A DNA stretch of 64,000 nucleotides, taken from positions 24,220 through 88,219 of the forward strand of contig NZ_VOHJ01000010.1 of assembly GCF_007923255.1 (NCBI RefSeq), given 5' to 3'. Below the pieces are notes generated by a model. It made no database searches. It was not told where the DNA came from and saw only the letters and a program-made list of their open reading frames with translations. This DNA is from Vulcaniibacterium thermophilum (GTDB taxonomy: Bacteria > Pseudomonadota > Gammaproteobacteria > Xanthomonadales > Xanthomonadaceae). A program made the position numbers and the translations under genes. Below are positions 37,582 to 51,379 of this stretch, in pieces (positions within the stretch are counted from its first letter, which is position 1; each line of letters starts with the position of its first letter).

Positions 37582-38463
37582 ATGACATCGACCCCCGGCG
37601 CGCGATTCCGCGAGGCCCTGGCCGCCGAGAAACCTCTGCAGGTGATCGGCGCGATCAACGCCAACCACGCCCTGCTGGCCAAACGCGCCGGTTATCGCGC
37701 GATCTACCTGTCCGGCGGCGGCGTCGCCGCCGGTTCGCTCGGCCTGCCGGATCTCGGCATCAGCACGCTCGAGGACGTGCTGATCGACGTGCGCCGGATC
37801 ACCGACGTCTGCGATCTGCCGCTGCTGGTCGACATCGACACCGGCTTCGGCCCGAGCGCGTTCAACATCGAGCGCACGGTGAAGTCGCTGATCAAGGCCG
37901 GCGCGGCGGCCTGCCACATCGAGGACCAGGTCGGCGCCAAGCGCTGCGGCCATCGCCCGGGCAAGGAGATCGTCTCGAAAGGCGAGATGGTCGACCGCGT
38001 CAAGGCCGCGGCCGATGCCAAAACCGATCCGGCGTTCTTCCTGATCGCGCGCACCGACGCCATCGCCGTGGAAGGCGTGGACGCGGCGATCGAGCGCGCG
38101 CTGGCGTGCGTGGAGGCCGGCGCCGACGGCGTCTTCGCCGAGGCCGCCTACGACCTCGACACCTACCGCCGCTTCGTCGAGGCGGTGAAGGTGCCGGTGC
38201 TCGCCAACATCACCGAATTCGGCAAGACGCCGCTGTTCACCCGCGAGGAGCTCGCTTCGGTGGGCGTGGCGATCCAGCTCTACCCGCTGTCCGCATTCCG
38301 CGCGATGAACAAGGCGGCCGAGGCGGTGTACACCGCCATCCGCCGCGACGGCCATCAGAAGAACGTGCTCGACCTCATGCAGACGCGCGAGGAGCTTTAC
38401 GAGCGCATCGGCTACCACGACTACGAGCGCAAGCTCGACGCGCTGTTCAAGCAGAAGGGCTGA
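37582..38463 (+). CDS. prpB: Methylisocitrate lyase
   Basis: PrpB cleaves 2-methylisocitrate to pyruvate and succinate, the last step of the methylcitrate cycle for propionyl-CoA. The 293-residue protein of the ICL/PEPM family has the catalytic [10 protein letters not shown] motif (residues about 121-130; Cys nucleophile region), the metal-binding DIDTGFG (about 85-91) and [10 protein letters not shown] context. It is followed by prpC after 39 bp. A second reading as another ICL-family lyase is possible but unlikely given prpC. Confidence 0.95.
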   Translation: MTSTPGARFREALAAEKPLQVIGAINANHALLAKRAGYRAIYLSGGGVAAGSLGLPDLGISTLEDVLIDVRRITDVCDLPLLVDIDTGFGPSAFNIERTVKSLIKAGAAACHIEDQVGAKRCGHRPGKEIVSKGEMVDRVKAAADAKTDPAFFLIARTDAIAVEGVDAAIERALACVEAGADGVFAEAAYDLDTYRRFVEAVKVPVLANITEFGKTPLFTREELASVGVAIQLYPLSAFRAMNKAAEAVYTAIRRDGHQKNVLDLMQTREELYERIGYHDYERKLDALFKQKG

Positions 38464-38502
38464 CGCCGCGCGCGTGCCCGCCTACCAGAGGAACCGAACG
38501 CC

Positions 38503-39654
38503 ATGTCCGAAACCCAGCAGGTGCTTCCGAAGGCCAAGAAGTCCGTCGCGCTCAGCGGCACCGCCGCGGGCAATACCGCGTTGTGCACGGTCGGCCGCAG
38601 CGGCAACGATCTGCACTACCGCGGCTACGACATCAAGGACCTCGCGACCCAGGCGACGTTCGAGGAGGTCGCCCACCTGCTGGTGCATGGCGTCCTGCCG
38701 AACCGCTCGCAGCTCGCCGCGTACAAGACCAAGCTGAAGCGCCTGCGCGGGCTGCCCGCGATCGTGCAGGAGGCGCTGGAGCTGGTGCCGGCCAACGCGC
38801 ATCCGATGGACGTGCTGCGCACCGGATGCTCGGTGCTCGGCACCGTGCTGCCGGAGCGCGAGGGCCATCCGGAGGCGGAGGCGCGCGACATCGCCGACCG
38901 CCTGATCGCCAGCTTCGGTTCGATGCTGCTGTACTGGTGGCACTTCACCCGCAACGGCCGCCGGATCGACGTCGAAACCGACGACGACAGCGTCGCCGCC
39001 CACTTCCTGCACCTGCTGCACGGCGAGCCGCCGTCGCAGCTTCATGCCGATTCGCTCGACAAGTCGCTGATCCTGTACGCCGAGCACGAATTCAACGCCT
39101 CGACGTTCACCGCGCGCGTGATCGCCGGCACCGGCAGCGACCTGCATTCGTGCATCACCGGCGCGATCGGCGCGCTGCGCGGTCCGAAGCACGGCGGCGC
39201 CAACGAGGTGGCGATGGACATCATCGCCCGCTACCGCAGCGCCGACGAGGCGGAGGCCGACATCCGCGCGCGCGTCGAGCGCAAGGAGATCATCATCGGC
39301 TTCGGCCACCCCGTGTACACCGTGGGCGATCCGCGCAACCCGATCATCAAGGAGATCTCGCGCAGGCTCTGCGCGGAGGGCGGCAACCCGACGCTGTTCG
39401 ACGTCAGCGAGCGCATCGAGACGCTGATGTGGGACCTCAAGAAGATGTTCCCGAACCTCGACTGGTACAGCGCCTCGGCCTATCACATGATGGGCATCCC
39501 GACGCCGATGTTCACGCCGCTGTTCGTGATCGCGCGCACCACCGGCTGGAGCGCGCACGTGATCGAGCAGCGCCAGGACGGCAAGATCATCCGCCCGAGC
39601 GCGAACTACATCGGCCCGGAAGACCGCGAGTACGTGCCGATCGATCGACGCTGA
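38503..39654 (+). CDS. prpC: 2-methylcitrate synthase
   Basis: PrpC condenses propionyl-CoA with oxaloacetate. The 383-residue protein has the citrate-synthase family pattern: [16 protein letters not shown] (catalytic His region, about 222-237), [15 protein letters not shown] (second His, about 266-280) and the C-terminal Asp region. The shorter length and neighbouring prpB favour methylcitrate synthase over citrate synthase. Its stop overlaps the next ATG (TGATG). Confidence 0.95.
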   Translation: MSETQQVLPKAKKSVALSGTAAGNTALCTVGRSGNDLHYRGYDIKDLATQATFEEVAHLLVHGVLPNRSQLAAYKTKLKRLRGLPAIVQEALELVPANAHPMDVLRTGCSVLGTVLPEREGHPEAEARDIADRLIASFGSMLLYWWHFTRNGRRIDVETDDDSVAAHFLHLLHGEPPSQLHADSLDKSLILYAEHEFNASTFTARVIAGTGSDLHSCITGAIGALRGPKHGGANEVAMDIIARYRSADEAEADIRARVERKEIIIGFGHPVYTVGDPRNPIIKEISRRLCAEGGNPTLFDVSERIETLMWDLKKMFPNLDWYSASAYHMMGIPTPMFTPLFVIARTTGWSAHVIEQRQDGKIIRPSANYIGPEDREYVPIDRR

Positions 39655-40106
39655 TGCCGCCGCTGGGCCCCGCTTCGCTGGTCGTGGGCGTCACGCTGGT
39701 GGGCGTGGCGCTCGCGGTCGCGGTGCATTACGAGGGCCTCACCGCGCTGGGGCGGCGGTTCGGCACGCGGCGCGAACGGCCCTCGCGCCGCACCGTGCTG
39801 AAGATGATCTTCGGCCTGCTGGCGCTGCACGTGGTCGAGATCTGGCTGTTCGGCTTCGCGTACTGGGGTCTGATGGCGGTCGAGGGCACCGGCGACATCG
39901 CCGGCGCGCACGAGGTCGGTCTGTTCGACGCGGTCTATCTGTCCGCCATCACCTTCACCACGGTCGGCTTCGGCGATCTCGCGCCGGTGGGCCCGATCCG
40001 GTTCCTCTCCGGCAGCCAGGCGCTCACCGGGCTGCTGCTGATCACCTGGTCGGCGTCGTTCACCTACCTCGAGATGTCGCGCCACTGGCGCGACGACGGT
40101 CGCTGA
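39654..40106 (+). CDS. Small two-pore-helix potassium channel-like membrane protein
   Basis: The 150-residue protein has an N-terminal membrane segment, a cytoplasmic basic stretch (RRFGTRRERPSRR), and a second segment. It then has the pore loop with a potassium-selectivity-filter-like TTVGFGDLAP (residues about 101-110) followed by a last helix, the layout of the Ion_trans_2 (KcsA-like) family. The start overlaps the prpC stop by 1 bp, so it is coupled to the propionate genes. The last helix is short and there is no ligand-binding domain. Why a channel is coupled to prpC is unknown. Confidence 0.8.
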   Translation: MPPLGPASLVVGVTLVGVALAVAVHYEGLTALGRRFGTRRERPSRRTVLKMIFGLLALHVVEIWLFGFAYWGLMAVEGTGDIAGAHEVGLFDAVYLSAITFTTVGFGDLAPVGPIRFLSGSQALTGLLLITWSASFTYLEMSRHWRDDGR

Positions 40107-40362
40107 CAGCCCCGCGCCGCGCCCTCGCGGCGCGCCGAGGACGAGCGGCCTCTCCTCCTCTCCCTGCGGATGCAGGGGGAGGCCGGGAGGGGGTGACGCG
40201 GGAATCGACCGGTACGCGGAAGGATGGCAGGCCGTGCGCCCGCCTTCGACAGGCTCAGGGCGAGCCGCCTCTACTCCTCCCCCTGCGGATGCAGGGGAAG
40301 CCGGCCGAAGACGTTTTTGCGGGTGTGCGACACTGCGTCACGGCTGCTTGGATGCTTCGGGA
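40107..40362. repeat. Repeat-containing spacer after the channel gene
   Basis: Two CCCTGCGGATGCAGGG palindromes lie at about 40162-40177 and 40281-40297, each within a CTCCTC...GGGAGG context. A TTCGACAGGCTCAGGGCGAGC element common in proteobacterial spacers lies between them at about 40246-40266. No gene is seen. Confidence 0.65.
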
Positions 40363-40611
40363 ATGAGCCTGTTCATGGGTGATCGTGCACACCCTTCGCG
40401 CTGGGCGTGTCCCCGCTGCGCGCATGGCGAGGGCCGGCTGGGCGAGGCGGCGCTGCCGTCCAATCCGCTGGCCGCTCTCGCGGAGGTGGAGACGCGCTGG
40501 TTCACCACCGCGACGTGCAGGCGGTGCGCGTACACCGAGTTCTACGACGCGCCTGCGGCGGACGTGCTGGCGTCGTGGGCGCCCACGCTTTCCGACGTGG
40601 CGCCGCGCTGA
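40363..40611 (+). CDS. Small zinc-ribbon protein (DUF2082-like)
   Basis: The 82-residue product has an N-terminal CPRC knuckle (residues about 16-19) and a second knuckle CRRC (about 52-55) in the context TATCRRCAYTEFY, the signature of small nucleic-acid-binding zinc-ribbon proteins of the DUF2082 type. ATGs at 40363 and 40375 are both possible; I use the first. Partner and target are unknown. It is convergent with the wall hydrolase gene, 16 bp apart. Confidence 0.65.
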   Translation: MSLFMGDRAHPSRWACPRCAHGEGRLGEAALPSNPLAALAEVETRWFTTATCRRCAYTEFYDAPAADVLASWAPTLSDVAPR

Positions 40612-40627
40612 GCTTTCGGCGGTCGGC

Positions 40628-41086
40628 TCACGACCGCCGCGGCGTCAGCGGCTGCACGGCGTAGAACGTGTGGTCGCCGATCACCGCCACGCGGTAGGCG
40701 TTGCGCCAGGAGGGACGCGCGATCGAATGGGCGGCGAAGTGGCTGGCGCCGGGTACGACTTCCTCGCGCTGATCCGGCGGCAGCGCCCAGTTGCGTTGCG
40801 CTTCGAGCGCGATGGTGACCGCCTCCGCCCAGGCTTCGGCGTTGCTCAGGCGGGTGCGCGGCGAGACCAGAGTCGGCGCGAACTGCTTCTCGGCGGTGAC
40901 CACGTCGCAGACCGTGTCGCCCCACAGGCCGCTGTCGCGGCGGCGCAGGGCCACTTCGGCGACCGCGCGCTGGCCGCGGACGGACTGGTCGCGCGCTTCC
41001 AGATAGACGGTGGTGCTCAGGCAGAGCGAATCGGCGGTTTGCGGCGGCAGCACCGAGGCGAGCCACAGGATCCAGGCCAGTTTCAT
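40628..41086 (-). CDS. SleB-like cell wall hydrolase (exported)
   Basis: The 152-residue protein has a short signal-like N-terminus (MKLAWILWLASVLP) and the Hydrolase_2/SleB pattern: a Glu in TVYLEARDQSVRGQRAVAEV (about 27-46), the repeated hydrophobic VCDVV and the QFAP motif. Such enzymes cut peptidoglycan, as lytic transglycosylases or amidases. Upstream AAGGAG fits the ATG at 41086. No spore genes occur here, so a vegetative wall-remodelling role is more likely. Confidence 0.8.
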   Translation of the reverse strand: MKLAWILWLASVLPPQTADSLCLSTTVYLEARDQSVRGQRAVAEVALRRRDSGLWGDTVCDVVTAEKQFAPTLVSPRTRLSNAEAWAEAVTIALEAQRNWALPPDQREEVVPGASHFAAHSIARPSWRNAYRVAVIGDHTFYAVQPLTPRRS

Positions 41087-41492
41087 GTCGGACTCCTTGC
41101 AGGCAGGGACGCCCCTGCCGGCTTCATCGCGCCGGCGCAGCCTGCCGCGGGGCCCGTGAGGGCCGAGGCAAGCGCTCCGGCGTCTTGATTGCGGTCGGCC
41201 GTCGGGCCGGACCGGTGCGAAGGATTCGCGGCAATCCCTGTCGTGGGCCGTGCGGGCCGGCGCTCGGGGGCCGGCGGCGTTCACGGGGCCGGACGATCCG
41301 GCCGGGGCTCCGGCGGGCGGGGCCGGCCGGAGGCGGGCGCACCGTAGCCTCACCAAACCGAACGGTGGCTGAATGCCTTGTCGCTAAGTGCCTGTTTTTG
41401 TTCGAACCGCCTTCTGCTGCGGCGCGCAAATGCCTGCCGGGGAAGCGGTTTTCCGTGCGTCTCGCTGCCTGGCGAGCCGACAGGCGGTCGGC
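41087..41492. other. 406-bp gap between wall hydrolase and fadH: no gene seen
   Basis: The left 250 bp are very G+C-rich with short stem-loops. A more A+T-rich patch at about 41345-41405 (including CTGTTTTTGTTCG) may hold the promoter of the hydrolase gene (-), but I see no convincing -35/-10 pair. No clear terminator for fadH is visible. Confidence 0.5.
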
Positions 41493-45146
<3,654 letters not shown>

Positions 45147-45150
<4 letters not shown>

Positions 45151-45836
45151 CCGACCCCATCGCTTCCCTGATCGCGCGGCTGCTCGCCGAGCGCTGGCTG
45201 CCGCGCGAGGACGCCGCGGTGCGCGCGGTGCTGGTGGATGCCGAGCTGCGCGACGATCTCGACCGCCGCCTGGCCGCCGCCGGCCTGCGTCTGCTCGAAC
45301 ACCCGTTCGCCGCGCACGTCGCGCTCGGCATCGCCCGCGCGCAGGAGCACGACGTGTTCGGCGGCGCGCGCGGCTGGGCGGCCAGCAACCTGCAGCTCGA
45401 CCGCGATGCGATGGCGCTGCTGGTCGTGCTGTGGGCGCTGCTGGTGCTGCCCAAGCGCCAGCGCCAGATCGCGCGCCAGCAGACCGAGGCCGCTCAGGAC
45501 CAGGCGCAGATGTTCGCCGAGCTCAAGCCGGTGCCGGTCGGCGCGGAGGTGGTCGAGCCGGTCAACGAGCGCACGCTGCTGGCCGACTTCGGCGACAAGC
45601 TCGGCGGCAAGACCCGCCTCAACCTCGCGCTCGGCACGCTGCAGCGGCACGGCTTCATCGTCCGCCGCAAGGAGCGCATCCACGAAGGCCCGCTGCTCGA
45701 CCTGGCGTTCGATTACGAGCGCATGGCCAGCCGGGTGATGGACGGCGCGCTCGCGTTCGTCGTCGCGCAGGCGCGCGAGGCGAAGGCGGACGCGGCGGAA
45801 GACGCCGAGTCCATGGAGACCGCAACCGATGTTTGA
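45147..45836 (+). CDS. jetB: Wadjet defence protein JetB (MksE/MukE-like)
   Basis: JetB is the MukE/MksE-like partner that binds the kleisin JetA. The 229-residue product, largely helical, has winged-helix features (ERTLLADFGDKLGGKTRLNLALGTLQ and RHGFIVRRKERIHEGPLLDLAF in the C-terminal half). Its ATG overlaps the jetA stop by 4 bp and its stop overlaps the jetC start by 8 bp, so the three are translated in a coupled way. Assignment depends mainly on the position between jetA and the SMC-like jetC. Confidence 0.8.
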
Positions 45837-48642
45837 GTTCCGCAGCCTGGAACTGGTGCACTGGGACTACTGGCAGCGCTTCCAGCTTCCGCTGGACGCC
45901 TCGGTCATCACCGTGGTCGGTCCCAACGGCTCGGGCAAGACCACGCTGCTGGACGCGTTGCGCACGCTGCTGGCGATCGAGGACCGCGACACCGCGCGCG
46001 ACTACAAGACCTACCTGCGCCACAACGGCAAGCCCTACGCCTGGCTGCGTGCGGTGGTCAGCAATCCGGTCGACCGCCGCGGCAAGCGCGCGTTCTTCCC
46101 GTGCATGGACGCGCAGGTCACGCTCGCCTGCCGCATCCGCAAGCGCGGCGGCGAATGGACGCGCGAATACCAGATCGCCGCCGGCGACGTCGGGGTCGAG
46201 GCGCTGGAGCAGGGCAGCGGCGAGTGGCTCGGCGTGCGCGACTACCGCGTGCGGCTGGCGGCCGCCGGCCTCAGCCGCGCCATCTGCCGCGTGCTGACGC
46301 TGGAGCAGGGCGCGACCGACAAGCTGTGCCAGCTCTCGCCGCGCGAACTGCTGCAGCTCGTGTTCGACGTGTTCGAGGACAAGGCGGTCCTGGACGACTA
46401 CCAGCGCGCGCGCAACGAGCAGTTCGACGTCGAGAAGGAGATCGGCCAGCTCCGCCACGACCTCGACGCCCTGCACGTGCGCCTGCAGGCGGCGCAGGCC
46501 GACGTGCGCTCGTACGAGGAGGGCATGGCGCTGCGCGGCGAACGCCAGCGGCTGGAGGCGGAACTGCTGCCCCGGCTGGAACTGGCCGACCTGCGCGCGA
46601 CGCTGGACGGCATGCGCCCGCGCCTGACCGGCCTGCGGCGCGCGCAGCGCGAACGCCGGCAGCGCCTCGACGCGCTGCGCGAGGCCGATGCCGGTGCCGC
46701 CGCGCTGCGCGAGGCGTTGCGCGCCGAGCTCGAAGCGGCCCGCCAACAGGTGCGCGACTACGAGGCCGCGTTCACCGCGGCGCGCGACGCCGCCCGCGAC
46801 GCCGAGCGCCTGCTCGAACGCCGCACGCGGCTGGCGCAGATGCAGGCCGAGCGCGGCAAGGTGGACGTCGAGGCGCTGACCCGCCGCATCGAGGACGCGC
46901 GCCGCCGGCAGGCCGAACTGAAGCTGGAGGCCGAGCACGACCGCCGTCGCGGCGAGGAGCTCGCTTCGCAGATCGCCACGCTCGGCAGCGGCGGACGGCT
47001 GGTGGAGCCGTTCGAGCGCGAGTTCCGCGCCGCGCTCGATGGCGAGGGCATCGCGCACCGTGTGCTGACCGAGCTGGTGGAGATCGCCGATCCGCGCTGG
47101 GCGGTGGCGGTCGAGGCGGTGCTCGCGCCGTACCGCCACCTGATCGTGCTCGAGGATCCGAGCCACGCGCGCGCGGCGTGGCGGCTGGGCGAGTCGATGC
47201 AGTACCGCCACTTCGTCGTCGCCGAACGCGCGCCGGTGGGCACGCCCACCCGCGGCTCGCTGCTGGAGGTGGTGCGGTTCGCCGCCGATCCGCCGGCCTG
47301 GCTGCCGCGCCAGCTCGACCGCATCCAGCGCGTGGAGGACGTCGAGGAAGGCAGCCGCCTGCCGAAGGGGCAGGACTGGATCACGCTCAAGGGCTACCTG
47401 CGCGAACACCGCGGCGGGCGCCACATCGGCGGCCACCAGCAGCACTTCGGTGCCGGCGCGCGTCAGGCGCGGCTGGCGGAACTGCGTGCGGAACAGAGCA
47501 AACTCGCCGAGCGCGCCCGCGCCCGCGAGGAGGAGCTGCAGCACCTGCGCCAGCGGCTCGACGCCGACCAGACGCGCCTGCTCGGACTCGACGCCGCACA
47601 GGAACTGGTGACGCGCGCGGCCGAGTTCGCCGATGCCGAAGCGCGCCTGCCCGAGCTGCAGGCCGCCGTCGCCCAGGCCGGCGCCGCGCTCGCGCAGGCG
47701 CAGGCCGCGCGCGACGCGCTGGTGGAGCAGGACAAGGCCGAGGGCATCGCCGCCGCGCGCCGCGAGGGCGAGATCGCCGCGCTGCGACGCGAGATCGACG
47801 AGCAGGCGCGGCAGATCGACGCCGAGCGCCGCACGCTGGTCCAGCGCATCCTCGAACTGCGCCGCAAGCGTGCGCCGATGCCGCCCGCGTGGCGCACGCG
47901 CGAAGCCTGCGAAGCGGTCCGCGCCGAGTTCGAGAGCGCCGCGGCGGTGCGCCGCGAGCTGGAGCGTCTCGAACACAGGCTCGCCGACGGCCAGTACGTG
48001 CTCGACGATGCCTGCGTGGCGCTGCGCGACAAGATCGCCGCCGACCACGACGGTCTGCAGGCGACCCTGCGCAAGCGCGAAGCCCACCTCGAGCGCGCCA
48101 GGCGCATCACCGAGGAAGCGCGCGGCGCCTACATCAACGTGCTGCGCGCCACCGTGCGGCGGTATCGCAAGAACCTCGCCGCGCTCGGCGAACTGGCCGG
48201 CATCGGCGTCGACGTCGAGCTGCCGGAACTGGCCAACGACGATCTTGCGCTCGCCCAGGCCGGCCTCACCGTGCGCTTCGACTTCGACCGCAAGGGCTGG
48301 ATCGGGCTCGACGACGGCGAGGCCTCCGGCGGCCAGCAGGTGATGAAGTCGCTGCTGCTGCTGGTCGCGCTGCTGCGCGACGAGGACCAGCCCGGCGGCT
48401 TCGTCTTCATCGACGAGCCGTTCGCGCACCTGGACGTGTTCAACATCGAGAAGGTCGGCCGCTTCCTGCGCGCGACCGACGCGCAGTACATCCTCACCAC
48501 GCCGATCACGCACAACCTCAACGTGTTCGAGCCCTCCGACCTCGTGCTCGCCACCAGCAAGCGCCGCCCCGGCCAGGCCTGGGCCGAGCCGGTGGCGGTG
48601 CTCAAGCGCGAGCGCCAGCGCGAGGAGGCCACGGCGGCGTGA
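45829..48642 (+). CDS. jetC: Wadjet defence protein JetC (MksB/MukB-like SMC ATPase)
   Basis: JetC is the SMC-like ATPase of the Wadjet complex, which moves along DNA by loop extrusion. The 937-residue product has the Walker A motif GPNGSGKTT at residues 31-39. A long coiled coil (about 195-385 and 540-760) flanks a hinge region (about 400-535), and an ABC signature-like ASGGQQ is at about 832-837. Walker B FVFIDEPFAHLD is at about 858-869. The last part (TTPITHNLNVFEPSDLVLAT) resembles MukB/MksB heads. All ATPase motifs are intact. MukB-type proteins are longer (about 1,500 aa); this length fits the Mks/Jet class. Confidence 0.92.
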   Translation: MFEFRSLELVHWDYWQRFQLPLDASVITVVGPNGSGKTTLLDALRTLLAIEDRDTARDYKTYLRHNGKPYAWLRAVVSNPVDRRGKRAFFPCMDAQVTLACRIRKRGGEWTREYQIAAGDVGVEALEQGSGEWLGVRDYRVRLAAAGLSRAICRVLTLEQGATDKLCQLSPRELLQLVFDVFEDKAVLDDYQRARNEQFDVEKEIGQLRHDLDALHVRLQAAQADVRSYEEGMALRGERQRLEAELLPRLELADLRATLDGMRPRLTGLRRAQRERRQRLDALREADAGAAALREALRAELEAARQQVRDYEAAFTAARDAARDAERLLERRTRLAQMQAERGKVDVEALTRRIEDARRRQAELKLEAEHDRRRGEELASQIATLGSGGRLVEPFEREFRAALDGEGIAHRVLTELVEIADPRWAVAVEAVLAPYRHLIVLEDPSHARAAWRLGESMQYRHFVVAERAPVGTPTRGSLLEVVRFAADPPAWLPRQLDRIQRVEDVEEGSRLPKGQDWITLKGYLREHRGGRHIGGHQQHFGAGARQARLAELRAEQSKLAERARAREEELQHLRQRLDADQTRLLGLDAAQELVTRAAEFADAEARLPELQAAVAQAGAALAQAQAARDALVEQDKAEGIAAARREGEIAALRREIDEQARQIDAERRTLVQRILELRRKRAPMPPAWRTREACEAVRAEFESAAAVRRELERLEHRLADGQYVLDDACVALRDKIAADHDGLQATLRKREAHLERARRITEEARGAYINVLRATVRRYRKNLAALGELAGIGVDVELPELANDDLALAQAGLTVRFDFDRKGWIGLDDGEASGGQQVMKSLLLLVALLRDEDQPGGFVFIDEPFAHLDVFNIEKVGRFLRATDAQYILTTPITHNLNVFEPSDLVLATSKRRPGQAWAEPVAVLKRERQREEATAA

Positions 48643-49865
48643 TCGACGAGCTGCTGCGGACGCTGGGGGCGCATGGCGTGCGTGCCACGCCGCTGCGGGG
48701 CCGCAGTGCCTCGCATCGGCGGCTGCTGTTGCATCGCGACGAGCCGGCGCCGGATGCGGAACGCATGGTCGGCGGCTGGCCGAGCGAACAGCGTGAGCTG
48801 GCCTTGGACTGGCTGCGCGCTCAGGCGCCCGTGCGACGCTGGGCGACGCTGACGCGTCTGGCCGGCAACGCGCGGATGGGGCGGGTGTTCCGGCTGATCG
48901 AAGACCTGCTCGCGGCCGGGTGGGCCGAGCTCGAGGTCCGACGCGAACCGCGGCGCGGCTGGGAGCCGTGGGAACTGCGCTGGCGCGATCGGCAGAAGTT
49001 GGAGACGTTGCTGGGGCGACCCGATCCCGACGTGCTCCAGGACCGGATGACGGCGCTGCGGCGGTGGCAGTTCGCCGATCCCCGCCTGCCGGCGCTGGCC
49101 GACAGCCTCGCGGACAGGCCGCAGCAACACGCGCTGCGTCGATTGGAGCTGTTGCATGCGCTCGACCGCTGGTTGCGCGAGGGGCGGCAGGGGACGCGGC
49201 GCCAGTTCGCGCAGTTCGCGCGCGGCGACACCAAGGCGGTGGGCGAGAGCGAGTGGCAGTGGCTCGACGAGACGCTCGGCCTCTCCACGCTCGGCATCGA
49301 TGCCCATACTCCCGGTCTCTGGCTGCGGGCACCGCTGAGGCTGCATCTGCCTGGCGGGTCGATCGACCTCGCGCTGCTGCCCGATGTGGTCGCCCTCACG
49401 CCTGCGACGGTCGCGCAGGTCGATCGCATCGACGCATCGATCGGATGCTGGCGCGTGGTCGAGAACCGCACCAGCTTCGAACAGGCCGCGCGTGCCCACG
49501 GCGCGCGTGATGGTGTTCTGTGGCTGCCCGGGTTCGCCCCTACCTGGTGGCGTGAGGCGGTGGCGACGCTCTTGCGCCATGCGACGGCGCCGCTGCTCGT
49601 GGCCTGCGACCCGGACCCCGCCGGGGTCCGCATCGCGCTGGCGATCGCCTCGTTGTGGCAGAGCGCCGGCCTGCCGTGGGAGCCATGGCGGATGGGGCCC
49701 GAGGATCTGCGCGCGCTTCCGCGCCACAAACCGCTCGGCGATTACGACCGCGCCGAACTGGAACGCCTGCGTGGGCTGGCGCTTCCGTCGACGCTCGCGG
49801 CGCTGGTCGACGCGATGGCGGAGGCGGGCATCAAGGGCGAACAGGAGGGCCTGCGCTTCGACTGA
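48639..49865 (+). CDS. jetD: Wadjet defence protein JetD (Toprim-fold nuclease)
   Basis: JetD is the nuclease subunit that cuts the trapped plasmid; it has a topoisomerase VI-like Toprim domain. The start is the GTG at 48639, which overlaps the jetC stop (GTGA), giving 408 residues. In the C-terminal half, VVENRTSFEQ supplies the Toprim glutamate (about residue 278) and ACDPDPAGVRIAL supplies the DxD metal-binding motif (about 325-327). The N-terminal half is helical and probably contacts the Jet complex. The motif order fits the DUF2220-type Toprim found in JetD/MksG. It ends 65 bp before prpD. Confidence 0.85.
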   Translation: MIDELLRTLGAHGVRATPLRGRSASHRRLLLHRDEPAPDAERMVGGWPSEQRELALDWLRAQAPVRRWATLTRLAGNARMGRVFRLIEDLLAAGWAELEVRREPRRGWEPWELRWRDRQKLETLLGRPDPDVLQDRMTALRRWQFADPRLPALADSLADRPQQHALRRLELLHALDRWLREGRQGTRRQFAQFARGDTKAVGESEWQWLDETLGLSTLGIDAHTPGLWLRAPLRLHLPGGSIDLALLPDVVALTPATVAQVDRIDASIGCWRVVENRTSFEQAARAHGARDGVLWLPGFAPTWWREAVATLLRHATAPLLVACDPDPAGVRIALAIASLWQSAGLPWEPWRMGPEDLRALPRHKPLGDYDRAELERLRGLALPSTLAALVDAMAEAGIKGEQEGLRFD

Positions 49866-49930
49866 CCGCCACGGTCCGGCCTGGAGCGTCTGGCAGAATA
49901 GGGGACTTTGTCCACCCCACCCGAGCCGTC

Positions 49931-51379
49931 ATGAGCCACTACGACCTCCGCTCCGCCGCCCGTCCCGATCCCGACCAGCCGATGGTCGACATCGCCAACT
50001 ACGTGGTCGATCACACGATCGAGTCGAAGGAGGCCTACGACACCGCGCGTTACATGCTGCTCGACTCGCTGGCGTGCGCGGCGCTGGCGATGGATCACCC
50101 GGCGTGCGTGAAGCATCTGGGTCCGGTGGTGCCCGGCGCGGAGATGAAGGGCGGCGCGCGCGTGCCGTTCACCGCCTACGAGCTCGACCCGGTGCAGGGC
50201 GCCTACAACATCGGCGTGCAGATCCGCTGGCTCGACTTCAACGACACCTGGCTGGCCGCCGAGTGGGGTCATCCGTCCGACAACCTCGGCGCGATCCTCG
50301 CCGTCGCCGACTACCTCGGCCGCAAGGCCGAAGCCGAAGGCGGCAAGGCGATGACCGTGCGCGACGTGCTCGGCCATGCGATCAAGGCGCACGAGATCCA
50401 GGGCTGCTACGCGCTCAAGAACTCGTACAACCGCGTCGGCCTCGACCACGTGATCCTGGTCCGGCTGGCGTCCACCGCCGTCACCACCCGCATGCTCGGC
50501 GGCGACAAGGATCAGATCGTCAACGCCGTCTCCCACAGTTGGGCCGACAACGGCGTGCTGCGTACCTACCGCCACGCCCCGAACACCGGCCCGCGCAAGA
50601 GCTGGGCGGCCGGCGACGCCTGCCGTCGCGCGGTGACCCATGCGCTCAACGCCATCAAGGGCGAGGTCGGCTATCCGAGCGTGCTCAGCGCCAAGACCTG
50701 GGGCTTCTACGACGTCGCGTTCAAGGGCAAGAGCTTCGAGTTCGAGCGCCCGTTCGGCAGCTACGTGATGGAGAACGTGCTGTTCAAGATCAGCTTCCCG
50801 GCCGAGTTCCACGCGCAGACCGCGGTCGAGTGCGCGATGAAGCTGCACCCGCAGGTCAAGGACCGGCTCGACCAGATCGAGCGGATCGAGATCGAGACCC
50901 AGGAAGCCGGCGTGCGCATCATCGACAAGACCGGCCCGCTCGCGAACTACGCCGACCGCGACCACTGCATCCAGTACATGGTCGCCGTGCCGCTGATCTT
51001 CGGCCGCCTGACCGCCGACGACTACACCGACGCCGTCGCCGCCGACCCGCGCATCGACGCCCTGCGCGAGAAGATGGTGGTGCGCGAGAACCCGCAGTTC
51101 ACCAAGGATTACTTCGACCCCGACAAGCGCTACATCGGCAACGCGGTGCAGGTGTTCTTCAAGGACGGCAGCTCGACCGAGAAGGTGTCGATCGACTACC
51201 CGATCGGCCACCGCCGCCGCCGCGCCGAGGGCATCCCGGTGCTGATGGCCAAGTTCGAGGCCGCGATCCGGGCCAGGCTGCCGGCCGACAAGGCCGACCG
51301 CCTGCTGGCGCTGGCCAACGCGCCGGAGCAGCTCGAGGCCCTGCCGATCACCGAATTCATGGCGCTTCTGCACGGCTGA
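49931..51379 (+). CDS. prpD: 2-methylcitrate dehydratase
   Basis: PrpD of the MmgE/PrpD family dehydrates 2-methylcitrate to 2-methyl-cis-aconitate in propionyl-CoA catabolism. The 482-residue length is that of PrpD (E. coli 483). Motifs include DSLACAALA (residues about 43-51), LDFNDTWLAAEWGHPSDNLGA (around residue 100-120) and the C-terminal IGHRRRRAEGIPVL. It belongs with prpB and prpC but lies 10 kb from them; no acnD or prpF is present in the window, so the aconitase step may be done elsewhere. Confidence 0.95.
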   Translation: MSHYDLRSAARPDPDQPMVDIANYVVDHTIESKEAYDTARYMLLDSLACAALAMDHPACVKHLGPVVPGAEMKGGARVPFTAYELDPVQGAYNIGVQIRWLDFNDTWLAAEWGHPSDNLGAILAVADYLGRKAEAEGGKAMTVRDVLGHAIKAHEIQGCYALKNSYNRVGLDHVILVRLASTAVTTRMLGGDKDQIVNAVSHSWADNGVLRTYRHAPNTGPRKSWAAGDACRRAVTHALNAIKGEVGYPSVLSAKTWGFYDVAFKGKSFEFERPFGSYVMENVLFKISFPAEFHAQTAVECAMKLHPQVKDRLDQIERIEIETQEAGVRIIDKTGPLANYADRDHCIQYMVAVPLIFGRLTADDYTDAVAADPRIDALREKMVVRENPQFTKDYFDPDKRYIGNAVQVFFKDGSSTEKVSIDYPIGHRRRRAEGIPVLMAKFEAAIRARLPADKADRLLALANAPEQLEALPITEFMALLHG

